From positions 434,001 through 498,000 of the forward strand of contig CAWEXD010000008.1 in NCBI GenBank assembly GCA_963812945.1: DNA of 64,000 nt. The letters run 5' to 3'. The position numbers were made by a program, and so were the translations under genes. Position 1 is the first letter of the stretch. Each line of letters begins with the position of its first letter. This DNA is from DASRDR01 sp963812945 [NCBI: uncultured Candidatus Rokubacteria bacterium]. Lineage in GTDB: Bacteria > Methylomirabilota > Methylomirabilia > Rokubacteriales. The notes under the pieces are model-generated. The model ran no database searches. It was not told the origin of the DNA and was given only the letters and a program-made list of their open reading frames with translations. Positions 8,436 to 17,158 of this stretch are shown here, piece after piece.

Positions 8436-8464
8436 TTGACGGCGTGCGAGCGGCATGGTACGAC
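8436..8464 (+). promoter_or_regulatory. Promoter TTGACG-17-TACGAC for Nudix gene
   Basis: TTGACG at 8436-8441 and TACGAC at 8459-8464 are 17 bases apart. The -35 is strong and the -10 weak. The GTG at 8472 follows after 7 bases. Confidence 0.5.
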
Positions 8465-8471
8465 CGGCGCC

Positions 8472-9272
8472 GTGCAGGACTCGTCCGCCCGGCCGGTGGC
8501 GCCCCGTGAAGCGGCCTCGGTGATCCTCGCGCGTGACGCGTCCGACGGGGTCGAAGTACTGCTGCTCCAGCGGCACCCGAACAGCCGATTCTCACCCGGG
8601 GCCTTTGCGTTCCCCGGGGGACGCGTCGAAGGCGCCGACGCGGCGCCCGGTGTCGAGGTCAGGTGCCAGGGGCTCGATCGGGCCGAGGCCGCCCGCCAGC
8701 TCGCGGATGTCCGCCCTCCCGAGCGGGCGATCGGGTTCTGGGTGGCCGCCCTGCGCGAGGCGTTCGAGGAAGCGGGCATCCTGCTGGCGTACGGTCCGGA
8801 CGTGCGCCCCGTGGACGCCAGGATGCTGGACGAGGCCCGCGCCCACCGGGCCCGCTGCCGCGAGGACAGCACCCGGTTCGGGCAGCTCCTGGTCGACCTC
8901 GACCTGTTCCTCGCCACCGACCGCGTGGCGTATTGGGCACACTGGATCACTCCGGAGGAGCGGCCCATTCGGTACGACACTCGTTTTTTCGTCGCGGCGG
9001 CGGAACGGGATCAGGTCCCTGATCCCGACGGACACGAGATGGTGGCGGCGCGCTGGACTGTGCCGGAGGCGGCGCTGGCCCGGCACCGCGCCCGCGAGCT
9101 CGTGCTCCCGGTCCCGACCCAGCGCATCCTGGCCACGCTCTCCGAGCATCGAGGCGTGGACACGCTCCTGGCGGCAGCCCGCGGCCGCGAGGTCCGTCCG
9201 GTTCGCCCGCGCATCGTCCGTGACGCCGCGGGCGAGCGGATCCTCCTCCCGGACGATCCCGGGTGGTTCTGA
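8472..9272 (+). CDS. Nudix hydrolase, NUDT19-like
   Basis: The product (266 residues from the GTG) carries a split Nudix box: FAFPGGRVEGAD, then an insertion of about 45 residues, then ALREAFEEAGILL, as in NUDT19-type CoA-diphosphohydrolases. The catalytic REAFEE glutamates are intact. It probably cleaves a nucleoside diphosphate compound such as acyl-CoA. The GTG at 8472 is preferred to the TTG at 8436 because the latter is itself part of a good -35 box, and the putative -10 lies between them. Acyl-CoA dehydrogenases elsewhere in the window make a CoA-related role reasonable but unproven. Confidence 0.82.
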   Translation: MQDSSARPVAPREAASVILARDASDGVEVLLLQRHPNSRFSPGAFAFPGGRVEGADAAPGVEVRCQGLDRAEAARQLADVRPPERAIGFWVAALREAFEEAGILLAYGPDVRPVDARMLDEARAHRARCREDSTRFGQLLVDLDLFLATDRVAYWAHWITPEERPIRYDTRFFVAAAERDQVPDPDGHEMVAARWTVPEAALARHRARELVLPVPTQRILATLSEHRGVDTLLAAARGREVRPVRPRIVRDAAGERILLPDDPGWF

Positions 9273-9297
9273 GCGCCGGCGTCGCCGACGCTTCGGG

Positions 9298-9303
9298 TAG
9301 AAT
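9298..9303 (+). promoter_or_regulatory. -10 box TAGAAT for cytochrome gene
   Basis: TAGAAT lies 10 bases before the ATG at 9314, leaving at most a few bases of leader. No -35 match is seen. Confidence 0.5.
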
Positions 9304-9313
9304 CGGAACAGCG

Positions 9314-9847
9314 ATGGGGACGACCAGATCGTTCACGTTCGCCTTGGCGCTGGCCGGCTTCGTCCTCGGCCTGACGGGGGCACGCGAAGCCGAACGCGCC
9401 GACGCGCAGCCCACCGCTCCGGGCCCGGCCAGCTCCCGGCCGCCCGCGCCGGTTCACACCCACGGGACTCCGAAAGGCTGGCGCTTCACCTGGCCGAAAG
9501 GCGACCCGGCCAAGGGTCGAGACGTGTTCCGGAAGCTCGAGTGCTACAGTTGCCACGAGGTGCGGGGCGAGCGTTTCCCCGCGTCGACCGAGTCGGGGCG
9601 GGCCGGGCCCGAGCTGTCCGCCATGGCGCCGCGCCACCCGCCGGAGTACTTCGCGGAGTCGATCATCAACCCCGGCGCCGTCATCGAGCGGGACCGCGGA
9701 TACGCGGCCCCCGACGGGTCATCGAAGATGCCCTCATATGGTGACTCGCTGACGATCCAGGAGGCGATCGACCTCGTCGCCTTCCTGCGCCAGCTCAAGC
9801 CGCCCGCCGCCCCTGCCCGCGGCCACGGCGGGCATTCGAGCCCCTGA
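9314..9847 (+). CDS. Monohaem c-type cytochrome
   Basis: A 177-residue exported protein: Sec signal peptide (hydrophobic residues about 8-22), a Pro-rich stretch, then one cytochrome c domain with haem motif CYSCH and a distal KMPSYGD-type Met ligand region followed by the usual C-terminal helix (EAIDLVAFLRQLK). It should carry electrons in the periplasm; the partner is unknown. The start at 9314 follows a TAGAAT box and places the signal peptide at the very N-terminus. The tail GHGGHSSP is His-rich. Confidence 0.88.
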   Translation: MGTTRSFTFALALAGFVLGLTGAREAERADAQPTAPGPASSRPPAPVHTHGTPKGWRFTWPKGDPAKGRDVFRKLECYSCHEVRGERFPASTESGRAGPELSAMAPRHPPEYFAESIINPGAVIERDRGYAAPDGSSKMPSYGDSLTIQEAIDLVAFLRQLKPPAAPARGHGGHSSP

Positions 9848-9899
9848 GGCGACGGCTTCCGCTGCCCGCCGTCTCGTGATCGGGCGGGTGACGCTCGAG

Positions 9900-10382
9900 C
9901 TACTGCTGCGGGGGCCGGCTCGCTTCCCCCACGCGCACGAGGGCCACGTAGAGATGATGGGCCTCGTGGAGCAGAAAGAAGTCGAGCCATCCGGCCACAT
10001 CCAGCTCGCCGAACGTCGGATGGAGACCGGTACGTGCACTCTCGGTCTGAGACAAGGAGCCCACGAGGGCGATCAGCTCGCCGCGGAGGGTTCGCAGACG
10101 GTCGACCACCTCGTCCAATGGGAGCGCCGCCCAGGTGGGCCAGTCCGGGTCCTCCTCGGCACGGTAGCGACCGAGAGCCGGGCAGTCTTCCGTCAGGAGG
10201 CGCCGGAGGCGCGCGAGGAAAACGGCGTGGTGGCGGGCCAGGTGGGCGAGATTCTCTCGAGCCGACCACTCCTCCGGGCGGGGCCGCGCCTCGACGGCCC
10301 CGGGCGCCGCGCGGGCGAGCACGAAGCCGACCGACTCGAGCTGAGTGGTCAGTCGTCCCACGAGCGAGGCCGGGACGCCCAC
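9900..10382 (-). CDS. DinB-like four-helix protein
   Basis: The GTG at 10382 is preceded by GAAGGGAGGG at a good distance. The 160-residue product is helical with EEWSARENLAHLARHHAVFLARL and a C-terminal HEAHHLYVALVRV, the pattern of DinB/YfiT-type metal-binding four-helix bundles. Members include thiol-dependent transferases and proteins of unknown role. It follows the membrane protein gene by 26 bases on the same strand. Confidence 0.8.
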   Translation of the reverse strand: MGVPASLVGRLTTQLESVGFVLARAAPGAVEARPRPEEWSARENLAHLARHHAVFLARLRRLLTEDCPALGRYRAEEDPDWPTWAALPLDEVVDRLRTLRGELIALVGSLSQTESARTGLHPTFGELDVAGWLDFFLLHEAHHLYVALVRVGEASRPPQQ

Positions 10383-10408
10383 GATGTCCCTCCCTTCGCC
10401 GGAGCCGC

Positions 10409-11176
10409 TCAGATGAGGCGCCGGACCATGGCGAGCGTGAGCCCGTGAACGCCGAGGGCGCCCGCCGACGCCAGCGCGTAGGTGGGCGTGACGGCCAGGC
10501 GATCCAGAAGCCCACTCACGATCAGCATGAACGTGGCGAAGCCGAACGAGCCCAGCACCATTCCACGCAGGAGCTGCACGGCCGCCGGCGCGCCCTGCTC
10601 GCGGTGCGTGAAGACGGCCAGCAGCGCGCCGAACACGGGGATCGGGGACAGGCTTCCCGCGAGGGCCGGGCCCAGCCCCTCCGCCAGGCCGGTGAGGACG
10701 AGGACCAGCATGGCCGCGAGCGCCATGCGGACTGCCAGGTCGCCGGCCAGGAGACGCGGCGCCGGGCCGACCGGCGCACCGCCCCCCATGACCGCCCCCA
10801 CGCCCGCGAGCACCGCACAGACGAAAGCGAACGCGAGCCCGAGCGGGAGCGTCAAGTCCCGGAGCGCGAGCGTCGACACCGCGAAGGCGGCAAGCGCGGC
10901 GGCGAGGCAGCCGCCCCATGCCGTCCATCTGGCCGCCGCGCCGTAGGCCAGGCAGAACGCCGCGAGCGAGACGAGTCCGAAGAGCGTGCCCAGCGCCGAT
11001 CGGGCGGCAAAGTCTTCGCCGTGCTCGAGGGCGAGGATGATGGAGACGGGGCCGGAGGTCAGCGGCAGCCCGGCCAGCCAGCCGCCGGCGGCTGGCCCCC
11101 AGCGGCGTCCCGCGAGCGTCGCGAGGAGGATGAGGACGGGGGCCAGGAGGAGCTTGAGGACCGTGGTCGTCGCCAC
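10409..11176 (-). CDS. Polytopic membrane protein of unknown function
   Basis: About seven to eight hydrophobic segments in 255 residues, starting LKLLLAPVLILLATLAGRRWG and containing GGWLAGLPLTSGPVSIILALEHG. I do not recognise a characterised family; it resembles small uncharacterised integral membrane proteins. The GTG at 11176 (GAGAGGG upstream) is chosen because longer readings run into the divergent gene at 11215. It is probably co-transcribed with the DinB-like gene. Confidence 0.72.
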   Translation of the reverse strand: MATTTVLKLLLAPVLILLATLAGRRWGPAAGGWLAGLPLTSGPVSIILALEHGEDFAARSALGTLFGLVSLAAFCLAYGAAARWTAWGGCLAAALAAFAVSTLALRDLTLPLGLAFAFVCAVLAGVGAVMGGGAPVGPAPRLLAGDLAVRMALAAMLVLVLTGLAEGLGPALAGSLSPIPVFGALLAVFTHREQGAPAAVQLLRGMVLGSFGFATFMLIVSGLLDRLAVTPTYALASAGALGVHGLTLAMVRRLI

Positions 11177-11214
11177 GGGCTCTACCCTCTCACAGCCGTG
11201 CGCGCCTGCCCACC

Positions 11215-12744
11215 ATGAGCCGAACGCCCCCGCCATCGCCGGCTGCGGGCGGCCCGGGGGCGCGAACCCTTCGGATCGGGGCGGCCTCGGCCGTCTCCCT
11301 GGTGGCGCTCGCCGCGCTTCAGGTGCTCTGGGCCTCCCGCGGCTGGCGGCTCGTCCACGACGCCCCGATCATGCACTACGTCGCCTGGCAGATCCTCGAG
11401 GGCGCCACGCCCTACCGGGATCTCTTCGACATGAACTTCCCCGGGGTGTACGTGGCGCATCTCCTGGTGCTGGCGACTCTCGGATCCGGTGATCTGGCCT
11501 TCCGCCTGTTCGACGTGGCGCTGCTGGGCGTCACCGGGGCCGGCCTCTGGGCGGCGCTGCGCTCCTCCGGGCCCTCGGGCGGTCCGGCGGCGGCAGCGCT
11601 CTTCGGGCTCTACCACGTCGCAGGCGGCCCATGGCTCGCCGGACAGCGCGAGCTCCTGCTCTGTGCGCTCCTGGCCTGGAGCGCGGCGGGTGCGATCGCC
11701 TGGACCGGCGCGTCGTCCCGGGCACGCCCGAGGCTGCTCGGCGGGACGGCCGTCGCCCTGGGCGCCGCGGTGTGGGTGAAGCCCCACGCCGCGTTACTGG
11801 TTCCGCCTCTCGCGTGGTGGGTGTGGTCCCGGTGTCAGGGGCCGATGCGCATCCGGGCCCTGGTCACCGTCGGCGCCGGGCTGGCCCTCCCGGGCGTGGC
11901 GTTCTTGGCGTGGCTCGGCTGGGCGGGCGGCCTCGCCGCGTTCATGGACATCACCCTCGGTTACTTGATCCCGCTCTACAGCCGGCTCGGGCGGAGCGAG
12001 CTGGTTCGGGAGCTCGCGGAGCGGGACTATGGCCTCCTCGTGCTCCTCGGGCTCGCGGTCTGGGCCGGCCTCGGCGCCACTGTTCTCACGCTGACCCGAC
12101 GGCGCGGGGCCCTCGCCGTGCTGGCAACGGGACTCGGCTACGGGGCAGCTCACTTCTGGCTCCAGGGACGGGGATGGGAGTATCACTTCTACCCCTTGGC
12201 GCTCTTCGCGGTCGCGGTCGGCGGAGCCGGGCTCGGCGCGTCCGTGGCCAGCCGGCGTGGCTGGCTCACGGCGACGCTGGTGATCGCGCTGGCCGTCACG
12301 GCGGCCGCTCTCTGGACGAAGGGGCAGCGCAACCTCGCCCCCGCGTGGATCGAGGCCAAGACGACGCGGGTCGGGCGGGTGTCGGCCGCTCTCGAGCCGC
12401 TCGTCGCCACCGGGGGGACCGTGCAGGTGCTGGACACGACCGACGGCGGCATCCATGCGCTGCTCCGTGTGAAGAGCCGCCAGCCCAGCCGGTTTCTGTA
12501 TGATTTCCACTTCCACCACGACGTGGGCCATCCGTACGTGCGCCGCCTTCGGGCAGAGCTGATCGGCGCGCTGCGGGCGCGGCCACCGGCGGCCGTCGTG
12601 GTCTTCGCGCAGGGGTGGCCGGCGGGCGGGTACGAGCGCGTGGCGGGGTTCCCCGAGCTACAGGACTGGCTCTCGACCGGGTACCGGCTCGCGGAGGAGG
12701 GCGATGGCTATCGGCTCTACGTCGGGCGGGCCGCACCTCGCTAG
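11215..12744 (+). CDS. GT-C membrane glycosyltransferase, GT39/ArnT-like
   Basis: A 509-residue protein with about ten membrane helices. The first periplasmic loop has WRLVHDAPIMHYVAWQILEG followed by TPYRDLFDMNFPGVY, the acidic loop pattern of lipid-linked sugar transferases of the GT-C fold (ArnT/PMT relatives). It probably transfers a sugar from a polyprenyl phosphate carrier on the outer face of the inner membrane; donor and acceptor are unknown. The C-terminal 150 residues are soluble. The methyltransferase gene starts inside its last 41 bases. Confidence 0.8.
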   Translation: MSRTPPPSPAAGGPGARTLRIGAASAVSLVALAALQVLWASRGWRLVHDAPIMHYVAWQILEGATPYRDLFDMNFPGVYVAHLLVLATLGSGDLAFRLFDVALLGVTGAGLWAALRSSGPSGGPAAAALFGLYHVAGGPWLAGQRELLLCALLAWSAAGAIAWTGASSRARPRLLGGTAVALGAAVWVKPHAALLVPPLAWWVWSRCQGPMRIRALVTVGAGLALPGVAFLAWLGWAGGLAAFMDITLGYLIPLYSRLGRSELVRELAERDYGLLVLLGLAVWAGLGATVLTLTRRRGALAVLATGLGYGAAHFWLQGRGWEYHFYPLALFAVAVGGAGLGASVASRRGWLTATLVIALAVTAAALWTKGQRNLAPAWIEAKTTRVGRVSAALEPLVATGGTVQVLDTTDGGIHALLRVKSRQPSRFLYDFHFHHDVGHPYVRRLRAELIGALRARPPAAVVVFAQGWPAGGYERVAGFPELQDWLSTGYRLAEEGDGYRLYVGRAAPR

Positions 12745-13396
12745 GACACGGCGCGAGGCGATCACGCGGGTCGTCGAGGCCTACGACGACTGGCCGATCC
12801 GCGCCTATTCTCGCGCCCGCTTCCTCATCCTGCGCCAGCGATTCCTCGACGAGATCGGCCAGTACCTGCCCGCGTCGGGGGACGTGCTCGATCTGGGCTG
12901 CGGCTTCGGGCTCTTCTCCCTCTACTACGCCCAGCTCCGACCGAGCCTCCGTTTCCACGGCGTCGACCTGGACGCCCGGCGCATCGCCATCGCGCGGGAG
13001 GCGGGGCGGCGGCTGGGGCTGGCAAACGTCGAGTACGCGGTCGGTGACGCGCGGGACTTCCGCGCGCCGCAGCCGTACGCGGGCGCCTACATGCTCGACA
13101 TCGTGCACCACGTGGAGCCCGCGGCCGTGAGGCCGCTCCTCACCGAGCTCCACGCCGCGCTGATGCCGGGCGCGAGCCTGCTCGTGAAGGACGTCGACCG
13201 ATACCCTGCGTACAAGCGGTGGTTCACGCACGCGCTCGACATCCTGATGAGTCCGGGCAACCCGCCGCACTACTGGGCCGCCGACGCGCTCCAGGCCGAG
13301 CTCCAGCAGGCGGGGTTTCGCGTTCACCGGCATCTCATGGTCGACTTCCTCCCGTACCCGCACGTGCTCTACGTGTGCCGGAAGCCGGAGCGCTGA
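12704..13396 (+). CDS. Class I SAM-dependent methyltransferase
   Basis: A 230-residue soluble protein with motif I VLDLGCGFGLFSLYYA, an acidic residue at the end of strand 2 (FHGVDLDARRIAIA) and motif IV (YMLDIVHHV). The ATG at 12704 has GGAGGAGGG just upstream and lies in the end of the glycosyltransferase gene, so the pair is coupled. The target is unknown; a lipid or glycan acceptor made with the GT-C partner is possible. Confidence 0.87.
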   Translation: MAIGSTSGGPHLARTRREAITRVVEAYDDWPIRAYSRARFLILRQRFLDEIGQYLPASGDVLDLGCGFGLFSLYYAQLRPSLRFHGVDLDARRIAIAREAGRRLGLANVEYAVGDARDFRAPQPYAGAYMLDIVHHVEPAAVRPLLTELHAALMPGASLLVKDVDRYPAYKRWFTHALDILMSPGNPPHYWAADALQAELQQAGFRVHRHLMVDFLPYPHVLYVCRKPER

Positions 13397-13414
13397 CGGG
13401 AGCGGGAGGGCCGA

Positions 13415-14422
13415 CTACGCGGTGGCGTCCGGGTCGAAGAGCGGGGGCGCGGAGAGCGCCGCCGCGAGGACGGGCAGCGTCCCGTTGGCGCCGGTCAGGA
13501 CCAGGACGACCCGCCGGCCGCGGAGCTCGTCCCGGCGGGCCCACGCGGCCGCCAGCCCGGCGGCCCCGGCGGGCTCGACGAGCACGTGACCGTGCTCCAC
13601 GAGCGCGCGGATCGCCCCGAGCAGCATTGCGTCGGAGACGGTGACCGCGTCGTCGACCCAGGTCCAGAGCCCCTCGAGCGCCAGGCGGGCCGGGATCCGG
13701 CACGCGAGGCCGTCGGCGACGCTGTCGATCGGACGCTCCACGGCGCGGCGGGCGTGAAAGCTCTCCGTCATCGCGGGGGCGCCCGAGGACTGGACCGCCA
13801 CGACGCGGGCGCTCGCCTGGACGCTCTTGAGCGCGACCGCGCAGCCGACGGCCAGGGTGCCGCTGCCCATCGGCACGAAGAGGACATCGATCCCCGGGAG
13901 GCGCTGGGCGACCTCGAGGCCGACGGTGCCCGCCCCCTCCATGACGTCGAGGCTTTCCCCGTCGTCCACGAAGAGAAATCCGCGCGAGGCCGCGAAGCCC
14001 TGGGCCGCTGCCTTGGCCTCGTCGATGTCCGCACCGGCTTCGTGGACGGTCGCGCCCAGCGCCTCGATCATCCGACGCTTGACGGGATTGGCCCCGTGGG
14101 GGAGGAAGATATGGGCGTCGGAGCCCACGGCTCTCGCCGCGTACGCGACGCCCTGCCCGTGATTACCCGTCGAGGACGTGACCGCCCCCTGGGCGGCGCC
14201 GGTCTCTCGAGCCCGGAGGAGGGCGGTGAGCCCTCCGCGCAGCTTGAACGACGCGATCGGGCTCACCGTTTCGTTCTTGAGCCAGACGTCGGCGCCCAGC
14301 GCTCGCGAGAGGAGCTCGGATCGGACGAGCGGTGTTTCCGGGACGTGCGCGCGGAGGGCGACGTGGGCCCGCTCGATGCCGCTCTGGTGGGGAAGGCGCA
14401 GCGGGATCCGTGGCGTGGCCAT
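13415..14422 (-). CDS. Threonine/serine dehydratase-like PLP enzyme
   Basis: A 335-residue fold-type II PLP enzyme. The PLP lysine is in PIASFKLRGG, the substrate loop is SSTGNHGQGVAYAA, and the phosphate-binding Gly-rich loop is PMGSGTLAVG. These match biosynthetic/catabolic threonine dehydratase and serine racemase relatives. No ACT regulatory domain is present, so it is the short, unregulated form. Expected reaction: threonine or serine to the 2-oxo acid plus ammonia. RidA proteins, which handle the enamine intermediates of this reaction, are also encoded in the window, though not adjacent. Confidence 0.87.
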   Translation of the reverse strand: MATPRIPLRLPHQSGIERAHVALRAHVPETPLVRSELLSRALGADVWLKNETVSPIASFKLRGGLTALLRARETGAAQGAVTSSTGNHGQGVAYAARAVGSDAHIFLPHGANPVKRRMIEALGATVHEAGADIDEAKAAAQGFAASRGFLFVDDGESLDVMEGAGTVGLEVAQRLPGIDVLFVPMGSGTLAVGCAVALKSVQASARVVAVQSSGAPAMTESFHARRAVERPIDSVADGLACRIPARLALEGLWTWVDDAVTVSDAMLLGAIRALVEHGHVLVEPAGAAGLAAAWARRDELRGRRVVLVLTGANGTLPVLAAALSAPPLFDPDATA

Positions 14423-14466
14423 CCTCGCCCGCCTACCGGTTTCCCCGAGCGTAGCCGGTCATGGGG

Positions 14467-14472
14467 TAGAAT
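14467..14472 (+). promoter_or_regulatory. -10 box TAGAAT for PPOX gene
   Basis: TAGAAT ends 6 bases before the ATG at 14479; no ribosome site. Leaderless arrangement. Confidence 0.6.
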
Positions 14473-14478
14473 TTTCGC

Positions 14479-14901
14479 ATGGATCCGCAGCTCGATGCGG
14501 CCCTCCAGCGGGCGAGCTATCTGTACCTCACGACCTACGGTGCCTCCGGAAAGTCCGGCACCGTGCCCGTCTGGTGCTGGTACGACGGCCGGGACGCCTA
14601 TTTCACAACCCATCGCGAGAGCCTCAAGGCGCGGCGGATCCGTGAGACCGGCCGCGTGAGGGCGCGCGTCGGAGCACCGGACGGACCGGCCTTCGAGGGC
14701 CAGGCCGAGTGGGTCGACGGGCGGCCGGACCTCGAGGCCGCCCTCCTCCGCGCGTACCGGAAGAAGTACTGGATTCTGGTCCCGTTCTGGATGGGGCGCT
14801 ACATCCGACGTCGACTTGGCACCAAGGAGAGCGTCCTGGTCCGTGTCACTCCGGGGGGCACTGGATCGTCACGTGGCCACGCGGCGTCCGGGGGCTGTTG
14901 A
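14479..14901 (+). CDS. PPOX-class flavin/F420-binding split-barrel protein
   Basis: A 140-residue protein with the split beta-barrel pattern of pyridoxamine-phosphate-oxidase-like proteins: YLYLTTYGASGKSGTVPVWC, DAYFTTHRESLKARRIRE and a later RYIRRRLGTKESVLVRV. Such proteins bind FMN, F420 or haem; the exact cofactor cannot be told. The start lies 6 bases past a TAGAAT box. Its stop codon is embedded in the -35 box of the following histidine kinase gene. Confidence 0.82.
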   Translation: MDPQLDAALQRASYLYLTTYGASGKSGTVPVWCWYDGRDAYFTTHRESLKARRIRETGRVRARVGAPDGPAFEGQAEWVDGRPDLEAALLRAYRKKYWILVPFWMGRYIRRRLGTKESVLVRVTPGGTGSSRGHAASGGC

Positions 14902-14927
14902 CAGGCCGACCGTTAGCTTTCTACCGT
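14898..14927 (+). promoter_or_regulatory. Promoter TTGACA-18-TACCGT for hybrid kinase
   Basis: A perfect -35 (14898-14903) overlaps the TGA stop of the previous gene; TACCGT at 14922-14927 is 18 bases on. The ATG at 14934 follows after 6 bases. Confidence 0.5.
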
Positions 14928-14933
14928 AGAGGG

Positions 14934-16730
14934 ATGAGCGGAGCCGGGTTCGAAGAGCTTTCCCGCGCCCACGAGCGAACGAAGGCGGATCTCGCCCGTG
15001 CGACGCGGGAGCTCCGCGAGCTCATCGGCATCGGCGTCCGACTCGCCGCGGAGCGGGACACCGAGGCGCTCCTGGACCTCATCCTGACGACCGCCCGCGA
15101 GATCACCTGGAGCGACGCCGGCGCCCTGTACCTGCTCGACATGGACGGGACCGGTAGCCGCTGCCTCCGCTCGACACTGGTCCAGAACGACAGCCTGCCG
15201 GTGGCGGTCAAGGAGCACGCCCTCGCGATCGACGCCCACAGCGCGGCCGGTTACGCGGCGCTGAGCGGGGAGGTGATCAACCTCTCGGACGCCTATGCCC
15301 CGCCTCCCAGGGCGCCCTACAGCATCGACCACACCGTGGACCAGCAGACGGGCTACCGCACGAAGTCGATGCTCGTGGTGCCGATGAAGACGCCCAAGGG
15401 CGAGGTCATCGGCGTGCTGCGTTTGATCAACCGGCGGCCCGATCGCGCCCGACGCTTTGGGTCCCTCGACGACATCGCCCGGGAGGCCGTCCCGTTCTCC
15501 GCGCGCGCGCAGGACCTGGCGATGGTCCTGGCCGCGCAGGGCGCGGTAGCGCTCGAGAACAGCCGGCTCTACGCGGAGCTCCGGGCGGCCCTGGCCAGGG
15601 TGGAGGAGTCGCAGCAGCGGATTATCCAGAACGAGCGCCTCCGGGCCCTCGGTGAGATGGCGGGCGGCGTGGCCCACGACTTCAACAACGTCCTCGCGGT
15701 GGTGGTGGGCCGCGCCCAGCTCCTCCAGCGTCAGGTGGCGCCGGATCTGCGCCGGCAGCTCGCGATCATCGAGCAGGTCGCCCAGGATGGCGCTCAGACG
15801 GTCCGTCGCATCCAGGACTTCGCTCGGATGCGACGTACGCGGCCCTGGCAGCACGTGGACGTCACCGAGATCGTCCGCGAGGTGGTGGAGGCGACCCGCC
15901 CGCGCTGGAGCGACCAGGCGCAAGCGCGCGGCGTGACCTACGCGATGCGGCTCAACCTGGTGGCGGTGCCGCCGGTGACGGGCGATCCGGCCGAGCTCCG
16001 GGAAACCTTCATGAACCTGCTCTTCAACGCGCTCGACGCGATGCCCCAGGGCGGCTCCGTGACGTTCTCGACCGTGATGGACCGCGACCGCGTCGTGTGC
16101 TCGGTCGAGGACACCGGTGCCGGGATGAGCGAGGAGGTGCGGCGCCGCTGCTTCGAGCCCTTCTTCACCACGAAGGCGGAGCAGGGGACCGGCCTCGGAC
16201 TGTCGATCGCGTACGGCATCGTGACGCGCCACGGCGGCGAGATCGAGGCGTGGAGCCGGCCCGGCGAGGGTAGCCGCTTCACCGTCCGCCTGCCGGTCGG
16301 CGGGGAAGTGCCGGCGCGGGTCCCCGACGCACCGCCGCCGCGGCCGAGCCGGCGCGCGCGGATCCTCGTGGTGGAGGACGAGGCCGCGGTGCGCGACGTG
16401 CTCGTCGACGTCCTCGCCGGCCAGGGACACGACGTGGTGGCCTGCGCGGACGGGCGCTCGGCTCTGGCGCACGTGGACGGCCCGGCCTTCGACCTTGCGA
16501 TGGTCGACCTGTCGATGCCGGGCCTTTCGGGGTGGGAGGTTGCCAAGGCCCTGCGCGCCGCCCAGCCCCAGGTTCCCATCGCCATGGTCACGGGCTGGGG
16601 GGACCAGATCGACTTCGGAGAAGCGCGGACGCGCGGGATCGACTACTTGATGGCGAAGCCCTTCAACATCGATGACATGACGAGGCTCGTGGCCGGCGTC
16701 CTCGCCCACGAGTCGAGCGAGAACCGCTGA
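14934..16730 (+). CDS. Hybrid sensor histidine kinase with GAF and receiver domains
   Basis: A 598-residue soluble protein. Residues about 30-210 form a GAF domain, followed by a short coiled coil, then the phosphoacceptor helix with GGVAHDFNNVLAVVVGRAQL (His of the HDFNN type), the ATPase domain (N box NLLFNALDAM, DTGAGM, GTGLGLSIAYGIV) and a C-terminal receiver with phosphoacceptor Asp in MVDLSMPGLSGWE and Lys in MAKPF. There is no membrane segment, so it senses a cytoplasmic signal through GAF. No separate output regulator lies next to it. Its promoter overlaps the end of the previous gene. Confidence 0.92.
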   Translation: MSGAGFEELSRAHERTKADLARATRELRELIGIGVRLAAERDTEALLDLILTTAREITWSDAGALYLLDMDGTGSRCLRSTLVQNDSLPVAVKEHALAIDAHSAAGYAALSGEVINLSDAYAPPPRAPYSIDHTVDQQTGYRTKSMLVVPMKTPKGEVIGVLRLINRRPDRARRFGSLDDIAREAVPFSARAQDLAMVLAAQGAVALENSRLYAELRAALARVEESQQRIIQNERLRALGEMAGGVAHDFNNVLAVVVGRAQLLQRQVAPDLRRQLAIIEQVAQDGAQTVRRIQDFARMRRTRPWQHVDVTEIVREVVEATRPRWSDQAQARGVTYAMRLNLVAVPPVTGDPAELRETFMNLLFNALDAMPQGGSVTFSTVMDRDRVVCSVEDTGAGMSEEVRRRCFEPFFTTKAEQGTGLGLSIAYGIVTRHGGEIEAWSRPGEGSRFTVRLPVGGEVPARVPDAPPPRPSRRARILVVEDEAAVRDVLVDVLAGQGHDVVACADGRSALAHVDGPAFDLAMVDLSMPGLSGWEVAKALRAAQPQVPIAMVTGWGDQIDFGEARTRGIDYLMAKPFNIDDMTRLVAGVLAHESSENR

Positions 16731-16748
16731 CCGGGGGAGGAGACGGCG

Positions 16749-17120
16749 ATGGCACGGAGGTGGACGGTGGGGGTCGTGGCGGGACTGCTCCTCGGGTGGA
16801 CCGGAGTGGCGGGAGCCCAGGAGACGGCATGGATTCACGTGAGCGTGTCGACTCAAGGCGCTGTGGGCGAGCAGGTCAGCACCTTCCGGGCCTTCACGAC
16901 CTCCGACGAGGCCGGCACGCGGCGGATCCCCGTCGCTCGGCTCTGCGTCAAGGGCATTGCCCACAAAGTGGACGAGCGGTGCGTGGAGAACACGGAATCG
17001 GTCGAGCTGGTCGAGCGCACGACCGGACTGCCCGGCGTGGGCAGCCTCTGTGTCCAGGCGGTCGGGTCGGCCGAGTCGAAGGCGGGCCCCCTGTCGGCAA
17101 CGGCCCGCGCCTGCCCCTGA
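16749..17120 (+). CDS. Small exported protein, unknown function
   Basis: A 123-residue protein with a clear Sec signal peptide (cleavage expected after AGA, near residue 23). The mature part has four Cys residues (LCVKG, RCVEN, LCVQA, RACP), consistent with two disulfides. I do not recognise the family. A GGGGAGGAG site is 7 bases upstream of the ATG. It sits 18 bases after the kinase gene, so it may be co-transcribed, and it ends at a strong hairpin. Confidence 0.7.
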   Translation: MARRWTVGVVAGLLLGWTGVAGAQETAWIHVSVSTQGAVGEQVSTFRAFTTSDEAGTRRIPVARLCVKGIAHKVDERCVENTESVELVERTTGLPGVGSLCVQAVGSAESKAGPLSATARACP

Positions 17121-17125
17121 CGGTC

Positions 17126-17158
17126 GCGCCGCGCGCCTTCGGCGCCCCCGCGCGGCGC
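17126..17158. terminator. Hairpin between convergent genes
   Basis: A perfect 10-base-pair GC stem (17126-17135 with 17149-17158) and 13-base loop lies between the + strand exported protein and the - strand amidohydrolase. There is no T-run, so it is at most a GC-type bidirectional terminator. Confidence 0.55.
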
